DNA of 64,000 bases, taken from the NCBI GenBank assembly GCA_963849115.1, contig CAWKGK010000002.1:62001-126000 (forward strand). The letters are read 5' to 3'. The notes beneath the pieces were generated by a model. It saw nothing but the letters and a program-made list of their open reading frames with translations. It searched no databases and was not told the DNA's origin. Within the stretch, counting starts at the first letter, position 1. Every line of letters starts with the position of its first letter. This stretch comes from JACDAL01 sp963849115. GTDB taxonomy: Bacteria; Actinomycetota; CADDZG01; WHSQ01. The position numbers were made by a program, and so were the translations under genes. Shown one piece after another: positions 25,199 through 34,932 of the stretch.

Positions 25199-25557
25199 TC
25201 GAGCATCCTCTTTCGGATCGCATAGAGGAGAGCGAACGCCAGAATGGCGATGAAGATCAGCATTTCGATGAATGCCTGCGTCCCCAATCGCTCGAACACG
25301 ATTGCCCAGGGAAAGAGGAAAACAGCCTCGACATCGAAGATCACGAACAGCAGGGCAAATATGTAATAACGAACATTCGTCTGCGCCCACCCTCGCCCGA
25401 TGGGATCGATCCCCGACTCGTAAGTCGTGAACTTCTCCGGAGTAGGCACATTGGGGCGCACCAGGCGGGCGAGCTGAAGCGTCACCCCCACCAGCGCAAG
25501 GCCGACGAGGACGAAGATCCCGATGGTGATGTACTGCGAAAAGTAGTCCCTAGGCAC
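25189..25557 (-). CDS. nuoA: NuoA, complex I membrane subunit (11-subunit operon)
   Basis: A three-helix subunit of 122 aa with the family sequences PEKFTTYESGIDPIGRGWAQ, NVRYYIFALLFVIFDVEAVF and LFPWAIVFERLG. The start is uncertain: GTG 25557 gives a normal length but its ribosome site is weak, and no ATG is near. It is the first gene of the operon A-B-C-D-H-I-J-K-L-M-N. The 202 bases upstream, up to the broken psuK, must hold the promoter; I see no clear box there. Confidence 0.93.
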   Translation of the reverse strand: MPRDYFSQYITIGIFVLVGLALVGVTLQLARLVRPNVPTPEKFTTYESGIDPIGRGWAQTNVRYYIFALLFVIFDVEAVFLFPWAIVFERLGTQAFIEMLIFIAILAFALLYAIRKRMLEWL

Positions 25558-25759
25558 CGCGGGGACCGCTCGTGAAGTAGCTCTGTGAGAACAAGACCGA
25601 GGTGAACCTCTTGGGTAAGAGAGTGTGCCGGATAACGCAAAAGTTAACACGCAAAGCGCGCAATTCGGGAGCGCGTTCGTACGTGAAACCGCTTGCCCGG
25701 AGTCCCGGCCGAGGGTACACAAGACCCCAAGTTGGGCGCCTGGGTACCGTTCCGGAACC

Positions 25760-26667
25760 TTACAAGCCCAAGATGGGCGATCGACTGCGGTGGCGGGCGG
25801 GCGCCCTCGGTGGCCAATGCCCGGGCGGCTACCTCGACCCCCTTGCGTGCCGCGGCTTTCGAGTGGCTCGCCTTGGAGCCAGGCATACAGAAAGCCCGCC
25901 GCGAAGGCGTCGCCTGCCCCGGTGGCGTCGACGATCCTCTCGGGCCGGGCGGCGGGGGCGCAGCGGGGTCGGGTGCTTCCCGGCTCGCCACCAAGCAGCC
26001 CTCAGCTCCTCTCGTGATCGCCACCCCAACGTAAGCTCCGAAGCAATTCCACGACGGCTGCAGGGTCGGAATCGGATTGAGCCAGCGCTCTGGCTTCGCT
26101 CGAGTTGGGAAAGAGCCAACGGGCTCCGGCGGTGTGCTCCAGGAACCGATTCGCACCCGGAAAGGCGTCGAAGAGCCGGGCGGAGCCCGGGTCTAGGACG
26201 ACCGGCACCTCCCGCCGGCGCGCCTCGGCCATCAGGGCGCGGCCCGGGGGCGCGATCGTGGGAGCGGTGAAGCAGTAGCCCGTCGAGGACCAGGACCTCG
26301 GCTCCAGACCAGCAGCCCTCGCTCACGTCTGATGCCTGCAGGCGGGCGTTGGCTCCTCTCGAGGTCACCAGACTCCGTTCCCCTCCTCTCCAATCAGGCA
26401 GGCGACGGTTCCGGTGGGCCGGCCGAGGTCTCTTGCTGCAGCCACCGTCACACCGGCCTGTTCCAGCTCCTCAATCAGGGTGGCACCGATTAAATCGTCT
26501 CCCACCCTGCCAACGAACGTCACCTCGGCGCCCAGGGCGGCGAGCCACACCGCCTGATTGGCGGCCGAGCCGCCGCCCGACATCGAGATGCTGCCCTCGA
26601 CCTCCTCGTCGCCGGCCGGAGGATCGGCGGGTGCGATCCGAATGTCTGCGACCAGGTCTCCGATCAC
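25760..26667 (-). pseudogene. psuK: PfkB-family kinase, probably PsuK, with about five frameshifts
   Basis: PsuK phosphorylates pseudouridine. The N-terminal part is clear (GTG 26667, VIGDLVADIRIAPAD, GGGSAANQAVWLAALGAEV, GRVGDDLIG). Later parts are in shifting frames: SRGANARLQASDV, then GYCFTAPTIAPPGRALMAEA and VPVVLDPGSARLFDAF, then VAITRGAEGCLVASREAP, then the kinase signature IVDATGAGDAFAAGFLYAW, then KGVEVAARALATEG. Shifts fall near 26370-26378, 26278-26284, 26021-26030, 25941-25960 and 25852-25870. Every conserved block survives, so this is either a very young pseudogene or a poorly assembled stretch. The gene lies 25 bases after psuG. Confidence 0.78.
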
Positions 26668-26692
26668 AAGAGCCCTGGGGAGTCGTCGTCAC

Positions 26693-27606
26693 CTAGTCTC
26701 CGACGAGTGCCGTGGCGATCGCCTCCCCCAGCCGCTCGTTCGCCCGCACCAGAGCCTTGTTTAGCGCCAGCGCGCGCCCGTCGCCCAGGCGAGCGACCTC
26801 GGCAGAGCAGGAAGAGGGTCACGTCCTTACCCGACACTGCAAGGTCGTTCGCAGCCCTGCCCGCCTCCGCCAACAGCGCGGCGTGCTCCTCGGGCGCGAG
26901 CGCCGGGTCGGGCGGGTTGCCCACCACGAGGGCGCCCTTCAGGCCCAGGGAGCGGGCCGCTCGGTGGGCCACGGCCACCTCCGCAGGGGACTCGAAGCGC
27001 CAGGGCGACTCGTGGCCGCTGGCAGCGACGTAGAAGCCGGGGACCGCGTCGCAGCGATAGGCGGCCAGCGTCACGGAGGCCGACTCGAGGACCTCGAGCG
27101 TCGCGGCCACGTCCAGGATCGACTTGACCCCGCTGCACACGACCACCACCGGGGCGTCGCGAAGAGCAAGCAGGTCGGCCGACACGTCCCAGGTCTCGTG
27201 TGCCCCGAGGTGAACGCCGCCGAGGCCACCCGTGGCGAGCACCGCGATCCCCGCCTGACTCGCGCCCACGCTGTGGCCGCAACCGTGGTCCCTCCACTCG
27301 ACCCCGAGGCGAGCGCAGGCCCGAGGTCGCGCAGACTCAGCTTGAGGGCGTCGGGCCCCAATCCTGCGAGCGTGCGCAGCTCCTCCTCTGCCAGCCCCAC
27401 CCGCAGCTCTCCGGACAGCACCGCGATCGTCGCCGGCACCGGGCCCCGGCACGCACGTCGTGCTCGGCGCCGAGCGCGACCTCGAGGTTGTCGGGGGCTG
27501 GGAGCCCATGGGTGATGAGCGTCGATTCGAGCGCGACCACAGGCCTGCCCTCTTGCAGGGCCCCTCGGACTTCGTCGGAGAGCACCAGCGGCCACGGCCC
27601 AAACAT
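26693..27606 (-). pseudogene. psuG: PsuG, pseudouridine-5'-phosphate glycosidase, with three frameshifts
   Basis: PsuG splits pseudouridine 5'-phosphate into uracil and ribose 5-phosphate. Successive blocks in different frames rebuild the protein: GRPVVALESTLITHGLPAPD, then VPATIAVLSGELRVGLAEEE and GGTTVAATAWA, then GIAVLATGGLGGVHLGAHET and VVVVCSGVKSILDVAATLEV, then RALALNKALVRANERLGEAI ending at 26693. Breaks lie near 27439-27450, 27261-27270 and 26801-26808; two look like a lost base and one like a gained base. With psuK it forms the usual pseudouridine salvage pair. Confidence 0.82.
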
Positions 27607-27755
27607 AAGGGAGCCTCGCAGCGAGCGGCCGTGCCCTACTCGAGGGAGACCTCCGCCTTTCAGCCCACAACCCTGTGAGCCCCTCCAGGCGAGGCGGCCC
27701 GGGCTCGCCCGACGGCCACCTCCGGACCTGCGCTCTGGCCTCGTAGGATCGAGCC

Positions 27756-28460
27756 ATGGCTAAGACCGCTCTCAAGATCAGCGCGGGCCCTCTGATGAGG
27801 GGGGCGCTTCGTGACATCTTCCGGCGCCCCTTCTTGATCCTGTTGTTGCTCAACCTGTTGGTGAGCCTGGTGACCGCCTCGCTGGGGGCGGCCCGGACCG
27901 GGGTGGGGACCTGGCTCCTGCTCGCCGCGGTGACCGTCTACGTACAGATCGCGACGGTCTTGGCGGCCGGCTCCTCTCACCCCGATCCTTCGGGGGACGC
28001 GTGGGTGCGAGCCGCCTTTCGTGCCCGCTGCTTCTGGCGCCTCGTGATCGTGGAGCTGTTCATCTTTGTCATGGTGGGCCTCGGCCTTTTCCTGGTGGTC
28101 ATCGGCGCCCTGGTGATCGGCGCCCACGTCGCCCTCTCCGAGCAAGCGGTAGTGCTCGAGCGGCTGGGGATCGTGCAAGCGCTGTCGCGCGGCGTCGATT
28201 TGAGCCAGGGCAATCGCAAGGCCGTCGGACTGATCTTCGGCGTAATGGTCCTGCTCCCGAATGTCGCTCTCCCCCTTGCCTATGCGGTGGGGTTCGATGA
28301 CACCGCCATAGAGCGCGGCGTGGCAAGTGCCCTCACAGTAGTCGTCTCGATGGCAGGGACCCTGGCGCTTACGAGGGCCTTCGTGAACCTCGGAGGGAGA
28401 CCGAGCCCCGCTCCCGCCGACGTCAAGCCTCGACCCAGCGCTCGTGGTCGGCGGAGCTAG
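27756..28460 (+). CDS. Polytopic membrane protein of unknown function
   Basis: A 234-residue protein with about six hydrophobic segments (roughly residues 24-43, 48-70, 92-125, 155-178 and 186-210, the third long enough for two helices) and a basic, Pro-rich C-terminus. I recognise no family with confidence; the layout resembles small membrane proteins related to the glycerophosphodiester phosphodiesterase membrane domain. It is transcribed divergently from psuG and convergently towards the second nuo operon. No catalytic residues are apparent. Confidence 0.6.
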   Translation: MAKTALKISAGPLMRGALRDIFRRPFLILLLLNLLVSLVTASLGAARTGVGTWLLLAAVTVYVQIATVLAAGSSHPDPSGDAWVRAAFRARCFWRLVIVELFIFVMVGLGLFLVVIGALVIGAHVALSEQAVVLERLGIVQALSRGVDLSQGNRKAVGLIFGVMVLLPNVALPLAYAVGFDDTAIERGVASALTVVVSMAGTLALTRAFVNLGGRPSPAPADVKPRPSARGRRS

Positions 28461-28506
28461 GACGCTCAGCCTTGCTCACTCCCGAGGCCGCCCCCCTAGC
28501 GCATCC

Positions 28507-28542
28507 GGCGCATCATTGCGCCTCTGACCACATCTCGTGTGG
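28507..28542. terminator. Two small hairpins between convergent genes
   Basis: GGCGCA-TCAT-TGCGCC (28507-28522) and CCACA-TCTCG-TGTGG (28528-28542) lie between the membrane protein gene (plus, ends 28460) and nuoN of the 14-subunit operon (minus, ends 28594). They are placed to end transcripts from either side. No strong U run follows. Confidence 0.5.
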
Positions 28543-28593
28543 GTACAGCGACAATGTTGTTCCTTCGTCCAGGCCTCAGCCGGGGAGGCGGGG

Positions 28594-30075
28594 TCAGCCC
28601 GACGAGAAGAAGAACGTGGCCTGTTGGGCGGCGTCGATGAGCGGGCTCCAGAACAGGCCCAGGACGACCGTGGCCACCGCTATCAGGGCCACGATACCGG
28701 CCGAAACTCTCCCCACCGGGATCGAAGGTCGAACCTCGTCCGCTTCCTGCATGTACATCACGACCAGAACCCGCAAGTAGAAGAACGCTGCAATCGCACT
28801 GGTGACCATGCCGATAACGACCAGCCATGTGTAGCCGGCGTCGATTGCCGGTCCGAACACGACCAGCTTTCCCACGAACCCAGAGGTCAAGGGCACGCCG
28901 GCCAAGGACAGCATGAAAAGCGTGAGGGCAGAGGACAGCGCGGGATGGTCTGCAAAGATCCCCTTGTATTCGACCAGATTGACACGCTGCTCGTCGCGGC
29001 CGGCCAAGATCGCCACCACCGCGAAGCCACCCAGCACGGTGATTCCGTAGGTGGCAAGGTAGAACAAAGCTCCAGACACGCCGCGGTCGTTGGCCGCCAC
29101 AATTCCGGTGAGCACGAATCCGGCATGGGCGATCGAGGAGTAGGCCAGCATCCGCTTCACGTCTTCCTGCACAACGGCCAGCACCGCCCCGACAATCATC
29201 GTCGCCGCCGCCACTCCCGCCACGAGAGGCCGCCACTCCCCTCGCAACGAGTAGAGGCTCACATCCAAGAGCCTTACCAAGGCGGCAAAACCCGCGAGCT
29301 TGGAACCGGCCGCCATGAACCCCGTCACCGGCGACGGCGCTCCTTGGTAGGCGTCCGGGGTCCACATGTGGAAGGGAACGGCGGCGACCTTGAACCCGAG
29401 ACCGACGATCAGCAGGGCGGTCGCGGCGACCAACAGCCCGACGTCCCCACCGGCGCTCGAGCTCAAGAAGCTGGCGATACCGGGGGTCGACTCGTCGCCG
29501 TAGAGCCCGGTCGAACCCACGGCGCCATAGGTCAGAGCGATCCCAAGCAAGAAGAAGGCGGAGGAGAACGCTCCGAGCAGGAAGTACTTCATGGCCGACT
29601 CCTGACCCGCCAAAGAGGCGCGCCGGAAGCCGACGAGCACATAGAGCGCCAACGAGAAAGTTTCGAGCGCGAGAAACACGACGATCAGATCGGCGGCCGA
29701 CGCCATCAGCATCATCCCCGCGAGAGAAAAGAGCACGAGTCCGTAGAACTCTGATTCCCCGATCCGGTCGCGTTCGAGATAGTCGCGGCCCAACCACACC
29801 GTGAGCAAGCCAAACGTCACCAGGGTGATCTTGCAGAAGGTGGCGAAGCCGTCGAGTGCGATCATCCCCCCGAGCTGGAGGTCGGTCTCGCCCCACTGCT
29901 GCAGCGCGAGGTAGGCGGCCACGATCAACCCCACGCTCGCCAGGACCGGCTGGGCGATAGTGGGGAGCCTCGAGCCCATGACCGCATCCGCGATCAACAG
30001 CACGAAGGCGGCAACCACCAGCGCTATCTCGGGGGCTATGCCGGCGAGCTGGACCACAGGAGGGCTGAACTGCAT
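28594..30075 (-). CDS. nuoN: NuoN, complex I membrane subunit (14-subunit operon)
   Basis: An antiporter-like pump subunit, 493 aa, starting at ATG 30075, which shares a base with the nuoM stop (TGATG). A much longer open frame upstream is a shadow of nuoM. Marks are VVFLALETFSLALYVLVGFR, FKVAAVPFHMWTPDAYQGAP and RMLAYSSIAHAGFVLTGIVA. It is the last gene of the operon. Confidence 0.96.
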   Translation of the reverse strand: MQFSPPVVQLAGIAPEIALVVAAFVLLIADAVMGSRLPTIAQPVLASVGLIVAAYLALQQWGETDLQLGGMIALDGFATFCKITLVTFGLLTVWLGRDYLERDRIGESEFYGLVLFSLAGMMLMASAADLIVVFLALETFSLALYVLVGFRRASLAGQESAMKYFLLGAFSSAFFLLGIALTYGAVGSTGLYGDESTPGIASFLSSSAGGDVGLLVAATALLIVGLGFKVAAVPFHMWTPDAYQGAPSPVTGFMAAGSKLAGFAALVRLLDVSLYSLRGEWRPLVAGVAAATMIVGAVLAVVQEDVKRMLAYSSIAHAGFVLTGIVAANDRGVSGALFYLATYGITVLGGFAVVAILAGRDEQRVNLVEYKGIFADHPALSSALTLFMLSLAGVPLTSGFVGKLVVFGPAIDAGYTWLVVIGMVTSAIAAFFYLRVLVVMYMQEADEVRPSIPVGRVSAGIVALIAVATVVLGLFWSPLIDAAQQATFFFSSG

Positions 30076-31646
30076 CAGGGAGCCTCCGCCACGCCGTCGG
30101 CGCCTCGAGAACGCGACGGGCAACGCGATTCGTTGGAGACTGCTCCCGCTTCCCCAGAGCGCAACCCGGGCTCGACAGAGCAGTTGCGCAACTGGAGCAC
30201 CGCTCGCTGGGCCGCCGGCTCGATGCGCTCGAGGAACGGCTTCGGGTAGACGCCGATGAACACGATCAACACCAAGATGGGCAGCAGCGTCGCCAGCTCG
30301 CGCCTGGAGAGGTCGGGCAGAGTGCGGTTCTCGCCCGCCGGCTCCCCGTGGAACACCCGCTGATAGGCCCACAACAGATAGATCGCGGCCAGCACGATGC
30401 CGAAGGCGGCCGGGACCACCCAGTAGCCATACTCGTAGTAGGTCCCGAGCAGCACCAAGAACTCGCCTACGAACCCGTTGAGAGCGGGCAGCCCAAGCGA
30501 CGACAGCGCAACCACGAGAAAGATCCCCGCCATTACCGGCGCAGACTTGGCAAGACCCCCGAAGTCGGCGATCAGGCGCGTATGCCGCCGGTCGTAAAGC
30601 GCGCCAACCAGCAAGAACAGCGCTCCGGTCGAAAGCCCGTGGTTGACCATCTGCAGGATGCCGCCGCTCATCCCCTGGACCGAGCCCACGAACAGGCCCA
30701 GCATCACGAAGCCGAGATGCGCCACCGAGGAGTACGCCACAAGTCGTTTGAGGTCCTTCTGCACGATCGCGATCAGAGCGCCGTAGATGATTCCGATCAC
30801 GGCAAGGGTCATGAGCACCGGTGCAAGCTCGCGAGCCGCGTCGGGGAACAGCGCTATGCCGAAGCGGATGAAGCCGTAGGCACCCAGCTTCAGCAGCACT
30901 GCCGCAAGGATGACCGAGCCCGCGGTGGGCGCCTCGGTGTGGGCATCGGGAAGCCACGTATGCAAGGGCACGAGCGGCACTTTTACGGCGAACGAAGCGA
31001 AGAATGCCAAGAACAGCAGCCGCTGCACATCGAGGGCCAGCGGGGTTCCGAGCAGAGCTTCGTAATCGAAGGTCGGCTGATCCGCGCTGAAATAGAGAAA
31101 GAGAATCCCGGCCAGCATCAGCAGCGAGCCCACGAGCGTGAACAAGAAGAACTTCATCGCCGCATAGACGCGGCGCCCGTATCCCCACATCCCGATGATG
31201 AAATACATCGGGACCAGAGAGGCTTCCCAGAAGACATAGAAAAGGAACATGTCGAGCGCGCAGAACACTCCCAGCAATGCCGTCTCGAGCGCCAGAAAGA
31301 ATATGAAGTAAGGCTTGACCCGGCTCGTGATCGACCACGACGCCAGCACGCCCAGCGGCATGAGAAACGTCGTCAGCATCACCATCCACAGGCTGATGCC
31401 GTCTAGCCCTGTCTTGTAGGTCACTCCCCACTCGGGAATCCAACTCTTCGAAGTCCCGAGCTGAAAGCCGACCTCGTTCGCATCGAAGCCCATCACCAGA
31501 CCGATCGACAACAAGAAGGAAGCCGCAGTCGCGCTGAGGGCAGTGGTGCGGATCAAGGAAAAGGCTTGGCTCGGAACGAAGGTGATGATCAAGGCACCGA
31601 TCAGGGGAACGAACAGCACCAGATCGAGCAGGGAGAATCCGCTCAC
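30075..31646 (-). CDS. nuoM: NuoM, complex I membrane subunit (14-subunit operon)
   Basis: A pump subunit of 523 aa. FLFYVFWEASLVPMYFIIGM (helix 5 glutamate, near residue 140), VKVPLVPLHTWLPDAHTEAP (near residue 225) and LKRLVAYSSVAHLGFVMLGL define it. After the last helix there is a hydrophilic tail of about 40 residues (RNCSVEPGLRSGEAGAVSNE and onward) that normal NuoM lacks; it may simply be a relaxed C-terminus before the nuoN overlap. It overlaps nuoL by 4 bases. Confidence 0.96.
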   Translation of the reverse strand: MSGFSLLDLVLFVPLIGALIITFVPSQAFSLIRTTALSATAASFLLSIGLVMGFDANEVGFQLGTSKSWIPEWGVTYKTGLDGISLWMVMLTTFLMPLGVLASWSITSRVKPYFIFFLALETALLGVFCALDMFLFYVFWEASLVPMYFIIGMWGYGRRVYAAMKFFLFTLVGSLLMLAGILFLYFSADQPTFDYEALLGTPLALDVQRLLFLAFFASFAVKVPLVPLHTWLPDAHTEAPTAGSVILAAVLLKLGAYGFIRFGIALFPDAARELAPVLMTLAVIGIIYGALIAIVQKDLKRLVAYSSVAHLGFVMLGLFVGSVQGMSGGILQMVNHGLSTGALFLLVGALYDRRHTRLIADFGGLAKSAPVMAGIFLVVALSSLGLPALNGFVGEFLVLLGTYYEYGYWVVPAAFGIVLAAIYLLWAYQRVFHGEPAGENRTLPDLSRRELATLLPILVLIVFIGVYPKPFLERIEPAAQRAVLQLRNCSVEPGLRSGEAGAVSNESRCPSRSRGADGVAEAP

Positions 31647-33529
31647 ACAACGCTCCTGAACGCCAACAGCGAGAAGGCCATGACAACGCCGAACAGAAAC
31701 GTCAGGGCGTAATTGCGGATGTAGCCGGTCTGCACACGTCGCAGCACCCAGGAAGACTGGGCCACCAGCCAGCCAACCCCATTGACAGCGCCATCCACAA
31801 TCTTAGCGTCGAGGAAATTGGCGCATAGGCCCGCCAACGCCTTGCCGGGCAGGACTACTGCACGTCCATAGACCTCATCGACATAAAACTTGTGCTGGGT
31901 AGCCGAGACGATTGGAGAATAGCGCTCGTGCAGTGTCGCCAACGGCTTCTGACCCGAGGGCGTGGCATAGAGGAAGCGCGCCGCGGCGATTCCCGCCACG
32001 CCCGCAGTCAGAGCAATGGCGCCGAGGATCCACGGCACAATGCCCCCAGGTACCTCCGAGTGACCCACCGCCGGTTCGAGAAAGATCTCCAGAGTCAGTA
32101 GTCCTGGGAGATTGATTACGCCGCCCGCGACCGCAAGCACCCCCAGCGGGATGAGCGCTGCGGCCATGCTCGGGGGCGCGTCGTGGACGTGCATCTTCCC
32201 AGGAGTGACCAGCTTGCCTTCGAACACCCGGAAGTAGAGGCGCGACATGTAGAACGCAGTCAGTGCCGCGGTGACGGCTCCGATAAGCCACAGCAGGAAC
32301 TGCCCCTCGTGCCACGCGGAAGCAAGTATGGCGTCTTTCGAGAAGAAGCCCGAGAACGGGATGATGCCGGAGATGGCGAGCCAGCCCATCATGAAAGTCC
32401 AGCCGGTCACCGGCATCGCCTTACGCAGGCCGCCCATCCTTCGCATGTCGGTCTCGCCCTCCAGTGAGTGCATGACCGATCCGGCCCCCAGGAACATGAG
32501 CGCCTTGAAGAATGCGTGAGTGACGAGGTGGAAGATCGCTACCGAGTAAGCCCCCACACCCAGGGCCAGAAACATGTAGCCGAGCTGGGACACGGTCGAA
32601 TAGGCGAGCACCCGTTTGATGTCGTACTCGGCGGTCGCCAACAGACCGGCCCACAACGCAGTCAAAGCACCGATCCAGGCGACCACCATAAGAGCCGCGC
32701 CCCCGGACGCTTCGAACACAGGCGAGAAACGAGCGACCATGTAGACGCCGGCGGTCACCATGGTGGCCGCGTGAATGAGGGCTGAGACCGGTGTTGGGCC
32801 TTCCATGGCATCGGGGAGCCACACGTAGAGAGGGATCTGGGCGCTCTTGCCCGTGGCGCCTCCGAACAGCAGCAGCGCTGCGGCAGTCGCTGTTCCCGCG
32901 GCCATGCCTCCGGCCTGGGCGTTAACCTGCCCCACGGTCAGCGAGCCGGCGGAGGCCGATAGAACGAAGATCCCGATGAGAAACGAGAAGTCCCCGACGC
33001 GGTTGACGATGAACGCCTTCTTGGCCGCGTTGGCCGCAGCGGGCCGCTCGAACCAGAAGCCGATCAACAGGTACGAGCACAACCCGACCCCCTCCCAGCC
33101 GACGTAGAGCAGGAGGAGGTTGTCGGCCAGCACGAGCAGCAACATCGAGGCCGCGAACAGGTTCAGGTAGGAGAAGAAGCGAGCGTAGCGCGCCTCCCCA
33201 TGCATGTAGCCAATCGAGTAGACGTGGATCAGAGTGCCTACACCGGTAACGACCAACACCATCACTATCGACAGTGGGTCCACCAGGAGCGTGGCTGCCG
33301 CTTCGAAGTCGCCCACCCTGATCCATTCGAACAGCGTGACCATGACAGAGCGCTCCTCGGCGTGACGCCCCAGGAGATCGGCGAGCATCCCCAGCCCCAT
33401 CAGGAATGGCACTCCAACAGCGGCCGATGCAACGACCCCCGCCGCAGCGCCGATGCGCTTGCCGGCGATCATCAGGATCAGTGCTCCGGCCAGCGGCAGG
33501 GCGATCACATAGGGAGCGAGATCGATCAC
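31643..33529 (-). CDS. nuoL: NuoL, complex I membrane subunit (14-subunit operon)
   Basis: The distal pump subunit, 628 aa. YVGWEGVGLCSYLLIGFWFE near residue 140, GKSAQIPLYVWLPDAMEGPT near residue 225 and KRVLAYSTVSQLGYMFLALG are the pump motifs. The C-terminal amphipathic arm ends with RNYALTFLFGVVMAFSLLAF. It follows nuoK by 4 bases and overlaps nuoM by 4. Confidence 0.97.
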   Translation of the reverse strand: MIDLAPYVIALPLAGALILMIAGKRIGAAAGVVASAAVGVPFLMGLGMLADLLGRHAEERSVMVTLFEWIRVGDFEAAATLLVDPLSIVMVLVVTGVGTLIHVYSIGYMHGEARYARFFSYLNLFAASMLLLVLADNLLLLYVGWEGVGLCSYLLIGFWFERPAAANAAKKAFIVNRVGDFSFLIGIFVLSASAGSLTVGQVNAQAGGMAAGTATAAALLLFGGATGKSAQIPLYVWLPDAMEGPTPVSALIHAATMVTAGVYMVARFSPVFEASGGAALMVVAWIGALTALWAGLLATAEYDIKRVLAYSTVSQLGYMFLALGVGAYSVAIFHLVTHAFFKALMFLGAGSVMHSLEGETDMRRMGGLRKAMPVTGWTFMMGWLAISGIIPFSGFFSKDAILASAWHEGQFLLWLIGAVTAALTAFYMSRLYFRVFEGKLVTPGKMHVHDAPPSMAAALIPLGVLAVAGGVINLPGLLTLEIFLEPAVGHSEVPGGIVPWILGAIALTAGVAGIAAARFLYATPSGQKPLATLHERYSPIVSATQHKFYVDEVYGRAVVLPGKALAGLCANFLDAKIVDGAVNGVGWLVAQSSWVLRRVQTGYIRNYALTFLFGVVMAFSLLAFRSVV

Positions 33530-33533
33530 ACGC

Positions 33534-33839
33534 TCACCATTTAAGGAGGCTCACATCGTCGACATTGGCCGTGCCCCTCCGCCTCGATATCACGAGGATT
33601 ATGGCGAGGCCGACGACCACCTCGGCAGCCGCCACCACCAGCACGAAGAAGACGAGAATCTGGCCGTCGACATGACCCCACATGCGCGAAAAGGTCACGA
33701 ATATGAGATTGATCGCGTTGAGCATCAGTTCGATGAACATGAAGATCACGATCGCGTTTTTCCTTGTGAGGGCGCCTACCACACCAATCGAGAACATCAA
33801 CCCCGCAAGAGCGAGGTAGTAGCCGGGAGCCACGCTCAT
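33534..33839 (-). CDS. nuoK: NuoK, complex I membrane subunit (14-subunit operon)
   Basis: A 101-residue three-helix subunit with NAIVIFMFIELMLNAINLIF (helix 2 glutamate) and LVVAAAEVVVGLAIILVISR. It overlaps nuoJ by 4 bases (ATGA) and precedes nuoL. Equal in length to the NuoK of the first operon but clearly diverged. Confidence 0.97.
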   Translation of the reverse strand: MSVAPGYYLALAGLMFSIGVVGALTRKNAIVIFMFIELMLNAINLIFVTFSRMWGHVDGQILVFFVLVVAAAEVVVGLAIILVISRRRGTANVDDVSLLKW

Positions 33840-34429
33840 GCGGCGGCCCCCTCCTTGTCACTGCCACTAGCGCTCTCGGCGCCTGTGCCGGTGCTCGGGA
33901 CCCTGCCGATGCGCCGGGCCAGCACCATGACTCCGACGATCGCGACCACGAGCAGCACCGAGGTAGCCTCGAACGGCAGCAGGTAGCGGGAGAACAACTC
34001 AGCCGCAAGCGCTTTGACATTGCCCGGGTTCTGATTCAGCTCGGTGAGCGCGTCCGCCTGATCTCCGCCTGCGGCGGCAAGCTCCACCCCCCTGACTGCG
34101 ACCCACAGGATCTCAGCCGCCAGCAGGCCACCCAGCCCGATGGCGAGCGGGCGCTGGCCCGGCAGGGGATCGATAAGTGCTTCGCGCGTGTCTACACCCA
34201 GAAGCATGATGACGAACAGGAACAGCACCATGATGGCGCCCGCATAAAGGATGATCTGGACCGCTGCCACGAAGAAGGCGCCTTGGAGGAGAAACCCAAG
34301 CGCAAGAGCGACCTGGGTGACGACCAAGAAGAGGGCCACGTGGACGGCGTTGCGAGCGAACAACATTGCCAGAGACGCCCCGAGCGCCATCACAAACATC
34401 ACCCCGAAGACGAAGTACTCGAGGTTCAT
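33836..34429 (-). CDS. nuoJ: NuoJ, complex I membrane subunit (14-subunit operon)
   Basis: A 197-residue membrane subunit with AVQIILYAGAIMVLFLFVIM, the helix 3 signature, near residue 60. Five hydrophobic segments are seen. The C-terminus continues past the last helix for about 25 polar residues (RIGRVPSTGTGAESASGSDK). It overlaps nuoI and nuoK by 4 bases each. Confidence 0.95.
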   Translation of the reverse strand: MNLEYFVFGVMFVMALGASLAMLFARNAVHVALFLVVTQVALALGFLLQGAFFVAAVQIILYAGAIMVLFLFVIMLLGVDTREALIDPLPGQRPLAIGLGGLLAAEILWVAVRGVELAAAGGDQADALTELNQNPGNVKALAAELFSRYLLPFEATSVLLVVAIVGVMVLARRIGRVPSTGTGAESASGSDKEGAAA

Positions 34430-34932
34430 CCCCCTCGCTTTCTGTCGAGATCCTCACCCAGACTGACCGTGGCGGGAACCTCTTTCTTCGTCTTCCAGTG
34501 GCGCTTGATGGGTTCGTCGATAATGAGCTGATCCTTGGTGTAGATGAGGCCCTCTCGCGATGGCCCAGAGATCTCGAACTCGGTAGTCATGAGCAGAGCT
34601 TCGGTCGGACAAGCTTCGACGCAGAGCCCGCAGAAAATACAGCGCAGGTAGTTGATCTGGTAGATCTGAGCGTAGCGTTCGCCCGGGGAGAAGCGGGCCT
34701 CCGGTGTGTTTTCCGCCCCGACCACGTAGATCGCATCTGCAGGACAGGCGCCCGCGCAAAGCTCGCAACCGATGCACTTCTCGAGCCCATCGGGGTGGCG
34801 ATCGAGAATATGCCGTCCCTTGAACCGGGGAAAAGGCTGCCTGCGCACCTCTGGATAGGCGACGGTGTCCTTGCGCTTGAATACGCTCTTGATCACGACT
34901 TTCATGCCGGTCAGGATCTCAGGCAGAGCCAT
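34426..34932 (-). CDS. nuoI: NuoI, complex I 2x[4Fe-4S] subunit (14-subunit operon)
   Basis: A standard-length (168 aa) NuoI with cluster motifs CIGCELCAGACP (near residue 55) and CIFCGLCVEACP (near residue 97), carrying clusters N6a and N6b. It lacks the long tail of the NuoI at 20510-21958, which makes that extension specific to the 11-subunit complex here. It overlaps nuoH by 14 bases. Confidence 0.97.
   Translation of the reverse strand: MALPEILTGMKVVIKSVFKRKDTVAYPEVRRQPFPRFKGRHILDRHPDGLEKCIGCELCAGACPADAIYVVGAENTPEARFSPGERYAQIYQINYLRCIFCGLCVEACPTEALLMTTEFEISGPSREGLIYTKDQLIIDEPIKRHWKTKKEVPATVSLGEDLDRKRGG

Noticed and set aside
30076..31686. N-terminal half of a 1030-residue open frame on the minus strand
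   Set aside because: It runs out of frame through nuoM; only the part from ATG 30075 is the real nuoN.
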